Shown here: in pieces, positions 9,316-18,522 of the stretch | Layout of the letters: every line of letters begins with the position of its first letter | How positions within the stretch are numbered: position 1 is the first letter of the stretch | From: Faecalibacterium taiwanense | Lineage (GTDB): Bacteria; Bacillota; Clostridia; Oscillospirales; Ruminococcaceae | Assembly: GCF_036632915.2 (NCBI RefSeq) | Contig: NZ_CP155552.1 | Span: forward strand, 434,001 to 498,000 | Reading direction: 5' to 3' | DNA: 64,000 bases | The notes under the pieces: generated by a model | Database searches by the model: none | What the model was told of the DNA's origin: nothing | The model's input: only the letters and a program-made list of their open reading frames with translations | Position numbers and translations under genes: made by a program

Positions 9316-9344
9316 TTGACAAAACTGCGCAGAATCAGTACAAT
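9316..9344 (+). promoter_or_regulatory. Sigma-A promoter of gltX
   Basis: TTGACA at 9316-9321, a 17-base spacer, and TACAAT at 9339-9344; the gltX ribosome binding site AAAGGAG follows at 9381. Confidence 0.85.
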
Positions 9345-9396
9345 AAAACATAGCTATCCGCAAATTTTTTGCATGAGAATAAAGGAGCGTTTTTCT

Positions 9397-10866
9397 ATGC
9401 CGAGCAATAAAGTCCGCACCCGTTTTGCGCCGTCGCCCACGGGTTATATGCACGTTGGCAACCTGCGCACTGCCCTGTACACCTACCTGATGGCAAAGCA
9501 CGAGGATGGCACCTTCATCCTGCGCATCGAGGATACCGATCAGGGCCGCTATGTGGAGGGCGCTGTGGATGTCATCTACAACACCCTGCGGGAGACCGGC
9601 CTGCTGTGGGACGAAGGCCCGGACATCGGCGGCCCCGTGGGCCCCTATGTGCAGAGCGAGCGCATGGGCATGTTCAAACAGTATGCCGAGCAGCTGGTGG
9701 CAGAGGGCAAGGCATACTATTGCTTCTGCACCGAGGAGCGTCTGGAGGCCCTGCATGCTGAGCAGCGCGCCAACGGTGAGATGACCCACTATGACGGATG
9801 CTGCCGCGACCTGCCCAAGGACGAAGTGGAAAAGCGTCTTGCTGCCGGGGAACCCTATGTTATCCGCCAGAAGATCCCCCGCGAGGGCGTGACCGGCTTC
9901 GACGATGTGGTGTACGGCCACATCGAGGTGAACAACAGCGAGATGGACGACCAGATCCTCATCAAGACCGACGGCATGCCCACCTACAACTTTGCAAATG
10001 TGGTGGACGACCACCTCATGGGCATCACCCACGTGATCCGCGGCAGCGAGTATCTGTCCTCTACCCCCAAGTACAACCTGCTGTATCAGGCGTTCGGCTG
10101 GGAGATCCCCACCTACATCCACTGCCCGCCGGTCATGAAGGATGCGCAGAATAAGCTTTCCAAGCGCAACGGCGATGCCAGCTATCAGGATCTGGTAGCA
10201 AAGGGCTACCTGACCGAGGCCGTGCTGAACTACATCTGCCTGCTGGGCTGGAGCCCCAAGGGCGAGTATGCCGAGCAGGAGATCTTCTCCCTGCCGGAAC
10301 TGGTCAAGATCTGGTCTCCGGACGGCATCTCCAAGTCTCCGGCCATCTTCGATCCCCTCAAGCTGCGGGCCATCAACGCGGAATATATCCGCCGCCTGTC
10401 CCCGGAAGAGTTCCAGAAGAAGGCGGAGCCGTGGATCGACAAGGCCGTGCACACCTCTATCGACAAGAAGCTGCTGTGCGCAAACCTGCAGCCCCGCTGC
10501 GAAGTGCTGGGCGAGATCCCGGAGCAGCTGGATTTCTTTGACGCCATGCCCGAGTACGATGTGAGCATGTACGCCAACAAGAAGCAGAAGACCACCCCGG
10601 AGACCGCCAAGGAGGCACTGGAAGCCCTGCTGCCTGTGCTCAGCGACGAAGCACTGGATTTTGGCAATCGCGATGCCGTCTTCGATGCCTGCAAGGCCAA
10701 GGCTGAGGAGCTGGGCAAGAAGAACGGCTGGCTGCTGTACCCGCTGGGCATTGCCCTTTCTGGCAAGCAGCGCACCCCCGGCGGCGGCACCGACCTTGCC
10801 TGCATGATGGGCCGCGAAACCACCCTTGCCCGCGTAAAAGCGGCAATTGAAAAGCTGAACGGCTGA
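9397..10866 (+). CDS. gltX: Glutamate--tRNA ligase
   Basis: A 489-residue class I aminoacyl-tRNA synthetase that charges tRNA-Glu (and possibly tRNA-Gln where GatCAB is used). The HIGH-type motif appears in PSPTGYMHVGNLRTAL at the N-terminus and the KMSKS-type motif as KLSKRNG near residue 252. Length is normal. The ATG at 9397 has AAAGGAG nine bases upstream and starts the conserved KVRTRFAPSPTG; a start 81 bases earlier would precede the promoter-proximal region and is rejected. The gene is monocistronic, with its own promoter and a terminator hairpin. Confidence 0.96.
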   Translation: MPSNKVRTRFAPSPTGYMHVGNLRTALYTYLMAKHEDGTFILRIEDTDQGRYVEGAVDVIYNTLRETGLLWDEGPDIGGPVGPYVQSERMGMFKQYAEQLVAEGKAYYCFCTEERLEALHAEQRANGEMTHYDGCCRDLPKDEVEKRLAAGEPYVIRQKIPREGVTGFDDVVYGHIEVNNSEMDDQILIKTDGMPTYNFANVVDDHLMGITHVIRGSEYLSSTPKYNLLYQAFGWEIPTYIHCPPVMKDAQNKLSKRNGDASYQDLVAKGYLTEAVLNYICLLGWSPKGEYAEQEIFSLPELVKIWSPDGISKSPAIFDPLKLRAINAEYIRRLSPEEFQKKAEPWIDKAVHTSIDKKLLCANLQPRCEVLGEIPEQLDFFDAMPEYDVSMYANKKQKTTPETAKEALEALLPVLSDEALDFGNRDAVFDACKAKAEELGKKNGWLLYPLGIALSGKQRTPGGGTDLACMMGRETTLARVKAAIEKLNG

Positions 10867-10883
10867 TTTTTGCCATAAAACCA

Positions 10884-10925
10884 CAAAGCTCTGCAGCATT
10901 TTTGAACGCTGCAGGGCTTTTTTGC
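10884..10925 (+). terminator. Terminator after gltX
   Basis: Hairpin with arms TCTGCAGC and GCTGCAGGGC around ATTTTTGAAC, flanked by AAAGC / GCTTT and a run of seven T, 18 bases after the gltX stop codon. Confidence 0.85.
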
Positions 10926-11051
10926 GTCTTTGGGCCGGTTTGCGGCAGAACACTGCACCGCGCCAAAAATCGCCGCGCGCCTGCGCTACAGTATATGCAG
11001 AAAGCGCGGGGAACAGAACCACAACGCCCCGCCGGAAAGCGGGGAGTTTTT

Positions 11052-13340
11052 ATGACAGAGCGGATGGGTCTGGCAGCGGTCGGGCGGCAGAACAGACAGC
11101 GGGCAGCGCTGGCACGGCGGGCGGAGCTGCGCCCGGCAGCGCGCAGGCTGGCGGCTGTGGCAGTGGGATTTGCGGGCGGCTGGGCCGTTCTGTACGGTGC
11201 ACTGATGCCTTTTGGTCTGGGCTTTGTGCTGGGCTTTGCAGAGGACTGCTTTGCCCCCTGTGCGGCGGGTGCGGCGCTGGGTGTGCTGCTGCACGGGTTT
11301 GGCGCGCTCTCGCTGCGCAGTGTCTGTATGCTGTGCGCACTGGGTGCTGCAGTGGCAGCGCGGTGGATGGGTGCCAGAACACTGACCCCGGCGGCACTGG
11401 CGGGCTGCGGCACGCTGGTGGGCGTGGCGCTGTGCTTTGCCTTTGGCGGCGGCGGGGCAGAGCTGGTGCTTTACAGTGCGGCAGATGCCCTGCTGGCCGC
11501 AGCCATGGGCTTTTGTCTGCGGCAGTTCGCGCCCGAAAAGCCGGGTGCCGGGATGCTTCTGGTGGGTGCGGCCGCAGCGGCGGCGCTGGGCAGTGTGCAG
11601 CTGTGGCAGCTGCTGCCGGGCGTGATCGTCTGCGCGGCGCTGGAACTGTATTTATGCAGCAAAGGGCAGGCCAAAGCTGCGCTTGCGGCCTGCGCGGTGC
11701 TTGGCGCTGCGCTGTGCGCGGCAGACCCGGCCCTCAGCTTTGCGGCATCCGGCCTTGCCTGTGCCACGGCGGCAGCGGCGGTGCTGGCACCCGGACGGCG
11801 CATGGAAACGGTAGCTGCCTACGCGGGCGGCTGCGTGACCGGTGCACTCTGTGTGCAGCCGCCCGGGAGCGCGTTCCAATATCTCCTGAACGTCTGCATC
11901 GGCATCACGGCCGTAGCGGCCATGCCCGCAGCGTGGCTTGTGCCGGAGCCGGAAGAAAAGCCGCAGGCAGGGCAGGCCCAGCCGCAGCAGTACAGTGCAG
12001 CGGCCACCCGGCTGGAACAGGTGTCCCAGAGCCTTGCATCGCTGGCAGAGACCGTGAACGATGTCTACGAAACGCTGCCGCACCGGCGTGAGGATTTCCA
12101 TTGGGTAATTGACAACACACATGATACCCTTTGTTTTAACTGCGGACGGCGGGATACCTGCTGGAAGCAGGAGTATGCCGCCACGCTGGAGGGCATGGAA
12201 GCACTGCGCCCTCTGCTGGAAAGCAGCGGCGGGCTAGAAACGGCTCAATTGCCCGGACAATTATCCCGGTGCATCCACCCGGCAGCACTGTGCGCAGCGG
12301 CAAACCGCTCCTTTGCGCTGTACCGCAGCCGCAAGGAGGCCCGCCTTCATGCCGAAGCCATGCGCACTGCCCTGACCGAGCAGTACAGCGCCGTGGCCGA
12401 AGCGCTGGGCGTGTTGGGAGAACAGCTGGGCCGTCCGGGCGACCCGGAACCCTATAAATCCGGCCGGGTGGCGGACTTTTTTGCGCAGCTTGGCACTCCG
12501 CCGCAGGAGTGTGCCGTCACGCTGGATGATCTGGGCCGCACCCATGCGGCGGTCACGCTGCCGCGCACCCGTTTTTCCGCGCAGGAGCTGTCTGCACTGG
12601 CCGGGGAGGTGGGCCGCATCTGCCGCCGCACGCTGGAAGTGCCGCAGGTGCTTTCCTGCAAGGGAATGACCACCCTGCTGTTCAGCGAAAAGCCTGTGCT
12701 GCGGGCCGTGTTCGGCATGGCGGGCGCGGCGGCGCGGGGCAGTATTTCCGGCGATGCGGTGCAGCAGTTCTGCAGCCCGGCGGCAGCGCAGATGATCCTG
12801 TGCGACGGCATGGGCACCGGCAGGCCTGCAGCCGTGGATGGCAACCTTGCCGCCGAGCTGACGGCCCGGCTGCTCAAGGCGGGCTTTACCGCAGAGCTGG
12901 CGGCAAGGCTGGTCAACGTGGCCCTTGCCCTGAAAAGTGAGGATGAGAGCGGTGCCACGCTGGATCTCATCAGCGTGGATCTTTACACCGGCACGGCAAG
13001 GCTGTTCAAGGCCGGTGCGGCACCGGGCTTCCTTGTGCACGGCGGGCGGGTGCGTGCTGTGGGCGACACCAGCCTGCCGGTGGGCATTCTGGGCGGAGTG
13101 AACGGACAGAGCCGGGTGGTGCATTTGACGGTGGGCGATTATGCGGTGCTGGTCTCGGACGGGCTGCTGGTGGACGGCCCGGGCTGGGTGGCAAAGCAGC
13201 TGGAGCTTTCCGCTGCGGCAGGAGAAGCGCCGGAAAAAGTTGCAAAGACGCTGGTGGAAACGGCCCGCGTGCGCGCCCAGAAGACCGGCAGGCCGGACGA
13301 CATTACGGCGGCGGTGCTGCGGCTGGAAAAATGCGTTTGA
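11052..13340 (+). CDS. spoIIE: SpoIIE-like membrane PP2C phosphatase
   Basis: A 762-residue protein with an N-terminal half of roughly ten hydrophobic segments, then a regulatory region with the SpoIIE-type cysteine motif CFNCGRRDTCW near residue 355, and a C-terminal PP2C domain. Metal-binding aspartates are kept in LCDGMGTG, SVDLYTG, LVSDGLL and GRPDDIT. In spore formers SpoIIE dephosphorylates SpoIIAA to activate sigma-F at the forespore septum. No spoIIA genes are nearby. The ATG at 11052 is preferred to an in-frame start 150 bases earlier because the earlier stretch overlaps the gltX terminator. Whether it still works in sporulation here is unknown. Confidence 0.9.
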   Translation: MTERMGLAAVGRQNRQRAALARRAELRPAARRLAAVAVGFAGGWAVLYGALMPFGLGFVLGFAEDCFAPCAAGAALGVLLHGFGALSLRSVCMLCALGAAVAARWMGARTLTPAALAGCGTLVGVALCFAFGGGGAELVLYSAADALLAAAMGFCLRQFAPEKPGAGMLLVGAAAAAALGSVQLWQLLPGVIVCAALELYLCSKGQAKAALAACAVLGAALCAADPALSFAASGLACATAAAAVLAPGRRMETVAAYAGGCVTGALCVQPPGSAFQYLLNVCIGITAVAAMPAAWLVPEPEEKPQAGQAQPQQYSAAATRLEQVSQSLASLAETVNDVYETLPHRREDFHWVIDNTHDTLCFNCGRRDTCWKQEYAATLEGMEALRPLLESSGGLETAQLPGQLSRCIHPAALCAAANRSFALYRSRKEARLHAEAMRTALTEQYSAVAEALGVLGEQLGRPGDPEPYKSGRVADFFAQLGTPPQECAVTLDDLGRTHAAVTLPRTRFSAQELSALAGEVGRICRRTLEVPQVLSCKGMTTLLFSEKPVLRAVFGMAGAAARGSISGDAVQQFCSPAAAQMILCDGMGTGRPAAVDGNLAAELTARLLKAGFTAELAARLVNVALALKSEDESGATLDLISVDLYTGTARLFKAGAAPGFLVHGGRVRAVGDTSLPVGILGGVNGQSRVVHLTVGDYAVLVSDGLLVDGPGWVAKQLELSAAAGEAPEKVAKTLVETARVRAQKTGRPDDITAAVLRLEKCV

Positions 13341-13357
13341 TGTTCATACAAACTTCG

Positions 13358-13386
13358 TTGATTTTCGACGGAGGAGAAGGTATACT
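13358..13386 (+). promoter_or_regulatory. Promoter of the pectinesterase gene
   Basis: TTGATT at 13358-13363, 17-base spacer, TATACT at 13381-13386, 35 bases before the pectinesterase start. Confidence 0.75.
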
Positions 13387-13421
13387 ATGGAAGCATAGAA
13401 ATAAAACGGGAGGACAGAAAC

Positions 13422-14369
13422 ATGCTTACCATAACCGTAGCGCAGGATGGCAGCGGCGATTTTGCTTCGGTGTCCGAAGCGGTGCTGGCCGTGCCTTATG
13501 CCTGTGCAGCAGAGATCCGCATTGGCCCAGGCGTTTACCGCGAAAAGCTGGTGTGCGAAAAACAGGATATCACCCTGATCGGCGCAGGCATGGAAAGCAC
13601 CCGCATCGTGTGGGGCGACGGCGGCAAACTGCCGCACCCGGACGGCAGGCCCACCCACACCTTCCGCAGCTATACCGCGTTTTTCCGGGGGATAGAACTG
13701 CGGGTGCGGGACCTGACCATTGAAAACGATGCCGGCCCCGGGGCAAAGGTGGGGCAGGCCGTGGCGGCTTATGTGGACTGCTCACACACCCTCTTTGAGA
13801 ATGTGCGGCTGCTAGGCAATCAGGATACGCTGTTCTGCGCCCCTCTGCCGGAGAAGGAGCGGGAGAAGGATGGCTTCCTTGGCCCGGGCCGCTTTGCGCC
13901 CCGCCGACCGACGGCCCAGTATTACCGGCACTGCGAGATCGCGGGAGATATCGATTTTATTTTTGGCGGCGCGGACGCTCTGTTTGAGCAGTGCACCATC
14001 CGCACCGTGAACAACCACCTGCCTGCAAGCTACGTCACGGCTCCCTCGGGCCGTGCCGATGGCCTCGGGTTTGTGTTCTGGGACTGCGACTTTATTTCGG
14101 ACGACTGCCCGGCGGGCACGGTGTTTCTGGGCAGGCCATGGCGGCCCACCGGTAAAACGGCTGTGCTGGACTGCCGTCTGGGAGCCCACATTGCACCGGA
14201 AGGCTTTTCGCCCTGGCAGAGCCGTACCGACTCGGACCTTGCCAGCTTTGCCGAAGCGGGCAGCACCGGCGAGGGCGCAGCAGCGCGCGGTGCATGGGTG
14301 AAGCAGCTGGACAGCCAGCAGGCCGAAGAGCTGCTCAGATGTGCACGGAAGCTTTGCAGACCGGAATAA
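13422..14369 (+). CDS. Pectinesterase (carbohydrate esterase family 8)
   Basis: A 315-residue right-handed beta-helix enzyme that removes methyl esters from homogalacturonan. The family motifs are all present: GNQDTLF near residue 130 (catalytic Asp), DFIFGGADALFEQC near 175 (second Asp), and LGRPWRPTG near 236 (substrate Arg and Trp). There is no signal peptide: it starts directly with the first beta-strand (LTITVAQDGSGDF), so it probably acts in the cytoplasm on imported methylated oligogalacturonides. It has its own promoter and no pectin-degrading neighbours in the window. Confidence 0.93.
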   Translation: MLTITVAQDGSGDFASVSEAVLAVPYACAAEIRIGPGVYREKLVCEKQDITLIGAGMESTRIVWGDGGKLPHPDGRPTHTFRSYTAFFRGIELRVRDLTIENDAGPGAKVGQAVAAYVDCSHTLFENVRLLGNQDTLFCAPLPEKEREKDGFLGPGRFAPRRPTAQYYRHCEIAGDIDFIFGGADALFEQCTIRTVNNHLPASYVTAPSGRADGLGFVFWDCDFISDDCPAGTVFLGRPWRPTGKTAVLDCRLGAHIAPEGFSPWQSRTDSDLASFAEAGSTGEGAAARGAWVKQLDSQQAEELLRCARKLCRPE

Positions 14370-14405
14370 ACGTATGAAATATAAAAAGGTGTATAAGATA
14401 CTTCT

Positions 14406-14567
14406 ATGAAAAAACTGCCGAATTTTGTCAAATGGATCATCATTCTGGCGGCACTGGCTGCAATGGGCTGGATGATGTGGGCTGTGAATGATCGTGCCTC
14501 CCGGGTGGAAATGCCCGCACCGGATAATACATTCGGAATTTATCGCACAGCAGATTCCAGCCAGTAA
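14406..14567 (+). CDS. Small single-pass membrane protein
   Basis: A 53-residue reading frame beginning MKKLPNFVKWIIILAALAAM, with one clear hydrophobic segment (residues about 10-27) after a basic N-terminus, then a short polar tail. The K-rich start, positive-inside charge pattern and position between two genes support it as real, but the ribosome binding site is weak (AGGTG, rather far upstream) and no homologue was recognised. Confidence 0.5.
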   Translation: MKKLPNFVKWIIILAALAAMGWMMWAVNDRASRVEMPAPDNTFGIYRTADSSQ

Positions 14568-14623
14568 ATCATTTGGAATGGCCGCAGCATTGCGGGCAGA
14601 AACGATGCTCTATAGAAAAAGCA

Positions 14624-14657
14624 AAAGCCGGGACGACCACACGGTCATCCCGGCTTT
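14624..14657. terminator. Bidirectional terminator between small ORF and histidine kinase
   Basis: Stem AAAGCCGGGACGACC / GGTCATCCCGGCTTT with one mismatch and loop ACAC, flanked by A-rich and T-rich sequence, serving converging genes. Confidence 0.85.
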
Positions 14658-14671
14658 AAAATTATTCCTGA

Positions 14672-16198
14672 TTATTCCTGCCCGGCCATCTCGGCTGCAT
14701 TGGCGGGCAGGTCGTTCATGATGAACCAGAACGTAGTGCCCATGCCAATGGCGCTCTGCACACCAAAGCGGAAGCCGTGCTGCTGGAAGATGGCCTTGGT
14801 GATGGAAAGGCCCAGACCGGTGCCCTGCTTGCCGGCATCCGAACGGGAGCGGTAGTACCGATCAAAGATATAGGGCAGGTCGTCGGCAGAGATGCCGGGG
14901 CCGTGGTCCTCCACCTCTACCCGCACGCCCTCGGTGCAGCGCTGGGCCCGCAGGATGAAGATGCCGTCTTTGCCGATGTGGTGCATGGCGTTGCCCAGCA
15001 GGTTATGCAGTGCGCGCTGCATCATGTTGGGGTCTGCGTAAACGGGCAGTTCCTCGTCCGGCAGCTCCAACTGGAGCTGCCAGCCGTTCTGGGCGCAGAT
15101 GGCATCGTACCGTTCGCTCACCTCGTCGCACAGCTGGCCCATATCAAAGTGCACGCGCTCGCATTTGTCGGCACCGCTGGTCACCTTGCTCAGCTCCATC
15201 ACGCTGGAGACCAGTGCGGTCAGGCGGTCGGTCTCGTCCACGATAATGTTCATCTGCTCATCGCGGTGGGCCTTGTCGTCGCCGGTAATGTCGCGCACCG
15301 TCTCGGCATAGCCCTTGATAAGGGTCAGCGGGGTGCGCAGGTCGTGGGAGACGTTGGCCAGCAGATCGCGCTGCATCTGCGAAGAATGCTGCACCTCGCT
15401 TGCCATGTGGTTGAAGTCCCGGGCCAGATCGCCCAGCTCATCGCTGCGGCGGGTATCCACCTGCACGGCATAGTTGCCCATGGCCATCTGGCGGGCAGCG
15501 CTGGAAAGCTGGCGCAGCGGCTTTGTGAACCACTCACTGAACAGCCATGCCGCCGTCATGGCAAAGGCAAAGATCAGCGCCGCTGCCATGGGCAGCACGG
15601 TGCTCAGCACCCTGCCGGCTTCGGCCACATGCACAAGGCTGGTAGTGACCAGAACGGTGTACTCGCCGCCGGAGGTGTTGCGCCCTACCAGCAGCTGTGC
15701 CGAGCCGGAGAGCCGCGGCGGATTCAGGGTCTGCACAAAGCCGCCGGTGGTGCGGCATTTCTTGCGCATGGCCACAGCGGTGGAAACGATCATATCGTTG
15801 TTGGCGGAATCCGAGAGCAGCGTTTCGTGCAGGTTGCAGTAGGACTGGTTCTCGATCTTATAGATCGTGCGCATGGTGGTATCGGAAATATCCACACAGA
15901 AGCTGTTCAGCGAACCGCTGGCGTACAGCTGAGTGGCAAGCCGGTCAAAAAACGCGGTGTTGACCGTAAGATGGCCAAAAGACCATGCCGAAAGGGCTTC
16001 GCCGTTTGCAATAGCCTTGTCCAGCTCGGCGGTGATGCTTTCTGCCTGAGTGGTCAGCTGTTTTTCAATGTGCTTGGTGTACAGCGGTTCCAGCAGCTGG
16101 GTGGACAGAAACCACACCAGTGCCAGCAGGAACAGACAGATACAACACAAAAACCACATCAGCTGGCCGCGGATGCCGGGGGAGTGATGGTGCCGCAT
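14672..16198 (-). CDS. Sensor histidine kinase with HAMP domain
   Basis: A 508-residue membrane kinase: transmembrane segments near residues 14-33 and 200-222 bracket an extracytoplasmic sensor of about 165 residues, then HAMP (FTKPLRQLSSAARQMAMGNY), a dimerisation domain with the phosphoacceptor His in NVSHDLRTPLTLI near 285, and an ATPase domain with NLLGNAMHH, DHGPGIS and GTGLGLS. The cognate regulator ends 18 bases upstream and the kinase has AAAGGAGTGGAGG as binding site. The stimulus cannot be read from sequence. Confidence 0.93.
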   Translation of the reverse strand: MRHHHSPGIRGQLMWFLCCICLFLLALVWFLSTQLLEPLYTKHIEKQLTTQAESITAELDKAIANGEALSAWSFGHLTVNTAFFDRLATQLYASGSLNSFCVDISDTTMRTIYKIENQSYCNLHETLLSDSANNDMIVSTAVAMRKKCRTTGGFVQTLNPPRLSGSAQLLVGRNTSGGEYTVLVTTSLVHVAEAGRVLSTVLPMAAALIFAFAMTAAWLFSEWFTKPLRQLSSAARQMAMGNYAVQVDTRRSDELGDLARDFNHMASEVQHSSQMQRDLLANVSHDLRTPLTLIKGYAETVRDITGDDKAHRDEQMNIIVDETDRLTALVSSVMELSKVTSGADKCERVHFDMGQLCDEVSERYDAICAQNGWQLQLELPDEELPVYADPNMMQRALHNLLGNAMHHIGKDGIFILRAQRCTEGVRVEVEDHGPGISADDLPYIFDRYYRSRSDAGKQGTGLGLSITKAIFQQHGFRFGVQSAIGMGTTFWFIMNDLPANAAEMAGQE

Positions 16199-16216
16199 GA
16201 ATCCTCCACTCCTTTA

Positions 16217-16903
16217 TCAGCGCGTTGCGTCGGGGTCGAATTTGTAGCCGATGCCCCACACGGTAGCAATGTAGCTGCGGCACTTGCCCAGATGGCCCCG
16301 CAGCATTTTGACATGGGTATCCACGGTGCGGTCCTCGCCAAAGTAGTCGTAGTTCCACACCTTCTGCAGGATCTTTTCACGGCTGAGGGCGATGCCCTTG
16401 TTGGAAGCAAGGAACACCAGCAGGTCGAACTCCTTGGGGGTCAGGGCCACCTCCTCGCCGGAAACGCGCACCGTGTGGCTGGCCGTGTCGATGGTCAGCT
16501 CACCAAAGGTCATGGTGTCGGAGGCAGCGGCGGGCTTGGGCATGGTGCGGTTCAGCACGGCCTTGACGCGGGCTACCAGCTCACGGGGAGAGAAGGGCTT
16601 GACAACGTAGTCGTCGGCACCGCTCTCCAGGCCGGCCAGCTTGTCGTATTCCTCGCCGCGGGCGGTCAGGATGATGACCGGCGTGTTGATGTGGCGGGCG
16701 CGCATCTCCCGCAGGCAGGTCATACCGTCCATGAACGGCATCATCAGGTCCAGAATGACCAGATCGAAGGCTCCGCCGGAAAGCTGGGTCAGCGCAGCTG
16801 TGCCGTCGGCGGCTTCTTCACAGATATAACCGGAATATTGTAAATGTTCACGGATCAGCTCGCGGATGCGCGGCTCATCGTCAACGATCAGGATCTTAGC
16901 CAT
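16217..16903 (-). CDS. OmpR-family response regulator
   Basis: A 228-residue two-domain regulator. The receiver has the acidic pair DDEP, phosphoacceptor Asp in LVILDLMMPFMDG near residue 52, Thr in ILTARG and Lys in VVKPFSPRE. The C-terminal winged helix ends with the typical RTVDTHVKMLRGHLGK and VWGIGYKF. The ATG at 16903 follows GGAAGGTG; an in-frame start 54 bases upstream lacks support. It is the first gene of a two-gene operon with the kinase. Confidence 0.94.
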   Translation of the reverse strand: MAKILIVDDEPRIRELIREHLQYSGYICEEAADGTAALTQLSGGAFDLVILDLMMPFMDGMTCLREMRARHINTPVIILTARGEEYDKLAGLESGADDYVVKPFSPRELVARVKAVLNRTMPKPAAASDTMTFGELTIDTASHTVRVSGEEVALTPKEFDLLVFLASNKGIALSREKILQKVWNYDYFGEDRTVDTHVKMLRGHLGKCRSYIATVWGIGYKFDPDATR

Positions 16904-17089
16904 AATACAGACACCTTCCTCAATAATAGACTTCTTGACCAGAATATCATACAGCAAGAATAAAAAAAGCTGTGAAGTTTGCGTGAATGCTTTTCAAAAA
17001 AAGTGCCCGCAGCGGCGGGCTGCTTCCAGTACCAGTATACCACAGAAAAACGGCCCTGCACAGCCAGAGTTTGCGGGGCAGACCGCAGG

Positions 17090-17175
17090 CCCAGCCGGAT
17101 GGTGGTGCTTTCCGACCTGCACAATTCCGAGTTTGGCGCATATAATAGTGAGCTTGTGGATAAGGTGCGGCGGCG
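17090..17175 (+). pseudogene. Metallophosphoesterase N-terminal fragment
   Basis: A stretch reading MVVLSDLHNSEFGAYNSELV begins at 17099 and matches the beginning of calcineurin-like phosphoesterases (SDLH metal-binding motif). The frame then continues into unrelated sequence, so only about 25 residues of the enzyme remain. Confidence 0.6.
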
Positions 17176-17178
17176 CTG

Positions 17179-17346
17179 GCCTGCTTTTATCTGCGCATCC
17201 CGGTGGGCCATGTGGAAGCCGGACTGCGCACCTACGATCTGGATTCCCCCTATCCGGAGGAGCTCAACCGGCAGGCGGTGGGCGTGCTGGCAAAATACAA
17301 CTTCGCGCCCACCGAGCAGGCCAAGCAGAACCTGCTGCGGGAGTGG
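17179..17346 (+). pseudogene. UDP-GlcNAc 2-epimerase internal fragment
   Basis: In a different frame, about 56 residues read [19 protein letters not shown] and then [10 protein letters not shown], the hallmark of WecB-type UDP-N-acetylglucosamine 2-epimerases (HVEAGLRT...PEE.NR). Neither the start nor the rest of the enzyme is present. It abuts the phosphoesterase fragment directly. Confidence 0.7.
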
Positions 17347-17351
17347 TTCAG

Positions 17352-17492
17352 CTGGTGGACGGCACCGAGAACATTTCCAGCGTGGCACACTGCATGATTC
17401 GACTGCGGTTCGCGGTCAAGGACCTGAACAAGGCCGATCAGGAAGCGCTGAAGAAAATCCCCGGCGTGCTGTCCGTCACCCCAGCGGCATGA
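17352..17492 (+). pseudogene. PTS EIIB domain fragment
   Basis: A third frame ends with 46 residues reading [20 protein letters not shown] and DLNKADQEALKKIPGVLSV, which is the EIIB domain of glucose/sucrose-type PTS permeases including the phosphorylated Cys in AHCMIRLRF. It stops at 17492, overlapping the 3' end of modC. It lacks an obvious start and the EIIC part. Confidence 0.7.
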
Positions 17493-18522
17493 TGTTCTGC
17501 GGTGCAGTGCCCAGAAACGCCGGTGTCTCCGGCGACGCAGCGGTCAGGTTCGTCTTGCTCACCTTCCACCACAGGCGGGTGGTGCCGTCCGGCGCGGTAA
17601 AGATCAGGTTCCAGTCAAAGGGATTCTCGCTGGTGGAGTTCAGCTGCACCGGAAGAGCGTTCGGCGCAGCTGGTGCGCAGGGGGCAAAGTCGTGGGCGCG
17701 GATGCCCACGGCGGTGCAGGTTTCCGGTACCTCGGCGGCAAGGTGAAGGGGCGCATCCCAGCCGGTCAGGCGCACGGTGTGGGCATCCACGCGGGTACAG
17801 GACAGAATGTTCTTGCAGCCGGTCAGCCGTGCGGCGGTGGTGCTCTGCGGGTCTGCAAACACCTCTTTGGTGCCGCCGGTGCGCAGCACCTGCCCGCCAT
17901 CCATCACGATCATATCCCGGCACAGGCGGTAGGCTTCGTCACGGTTGTGTGTGACCAGCAGCGCCGTGCCGCCAAACCCGGCCAGCAGGCTGCCCACTTC
18001 GCCCTCCATTTCCTCGCGCAGGTAGCTGTCCAGCGCACTGAACGGCTCGTCCAGCATCAGAATTTTGGGCCTGCCCACAAGGATGCGTGCCAGCGCGGTG
18101 CGCTGCTGCTGTCCGCCGGAAAGCTGGGCCGGGTAGCGCTTGGCAAGGGATTCCAGCCGCATGGCCTGCAGCATTTCGGCGCAGCGGGCCTTACGGGCGG
18201 CCTTGTCTTTTTCGGCTTTCAGGCCGCAGAGCACGTTCTGCTCCACGGTCATGTTGGGGAACAATGCGTAGTTCTGGAACAGCAGGCCCACGCCGCGCTG
18301 CTGCGGCGGCAGGTCGATGTGCTGGGCGCTGTCAAACAGCACCCGGCCGTCCAGTACGATGCGGCCCGCATCCGGCTTTACGATACCGGCAATGCAGCGC
18401 AGGGTCATGCTTTTGCCGCAGCCGGACGCGCCCAGAATGGCCGTGGCGGTGCTGCGCGCGGCAAAGTTGGCGTGAAGGGTAAAGCCATCCAGCTTTTTGG
18501 TAATGTTCACTTCAAGACTCAT
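17476..18522 (-). CDS. modC: Molybdate ABC transporter ATP-binding protein
   Basis: A 348-residue ABC ATPase with Walker A GASGCGKS, signature LSGGQQQR, Walker B ILMLDEPFSALD and H-loop LLVTHNRDE. The C-terminal ~120 residues form a degenerate TOBE-like regulatory domain. It would power molybdate (or tungstate) uptake through ModB. The ATG at 18522 overlaps the modB stop by four bases (ATGA), supporting coupling; it is the last gene of the molybdenum operon. Specificity is inferred from context, as the ATPase alone resembles sulfate and tungstate homologues. Confidence 0.9.
   Translation of the reverse strand: MSLEVNITKKLDGFTLHANFAARSTATAILGASGCGKSMTLRCIAGIVKPDAGRIVLDGRVLFDSAQHIDLPPQQRGVGLLFQNYALFPNMTVEQNVLCGLKAEKDKAARKARCAEMLQAMRLESLAKRYPAQLSGGQQQRTALARILVGRPKILMLDEPFSALDSYLREEMEGEVGSLLAGFGGTALLVTHNRDEAYRLCRDMIVMDGGQVLRTGGTKEVFADPQSTTAARLTGCKNILSCTRVDAHTVRLTGWDAPLHLAAEVPETCTAVGIRAHDFAPCAPAAPNALPVQLNSTSENPFDWNLIFTAPDGTTRLWWKVSKTNLTAASPETPAFLGTAPQNIMPLG

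Noticed and set aside
14777..16843. Long plus-strand frame opposite the two-component genes
   Set aside because: It crosses the regulator-kinase boundary and has no recognisable domain; the minus-strand genes are unambiguous.
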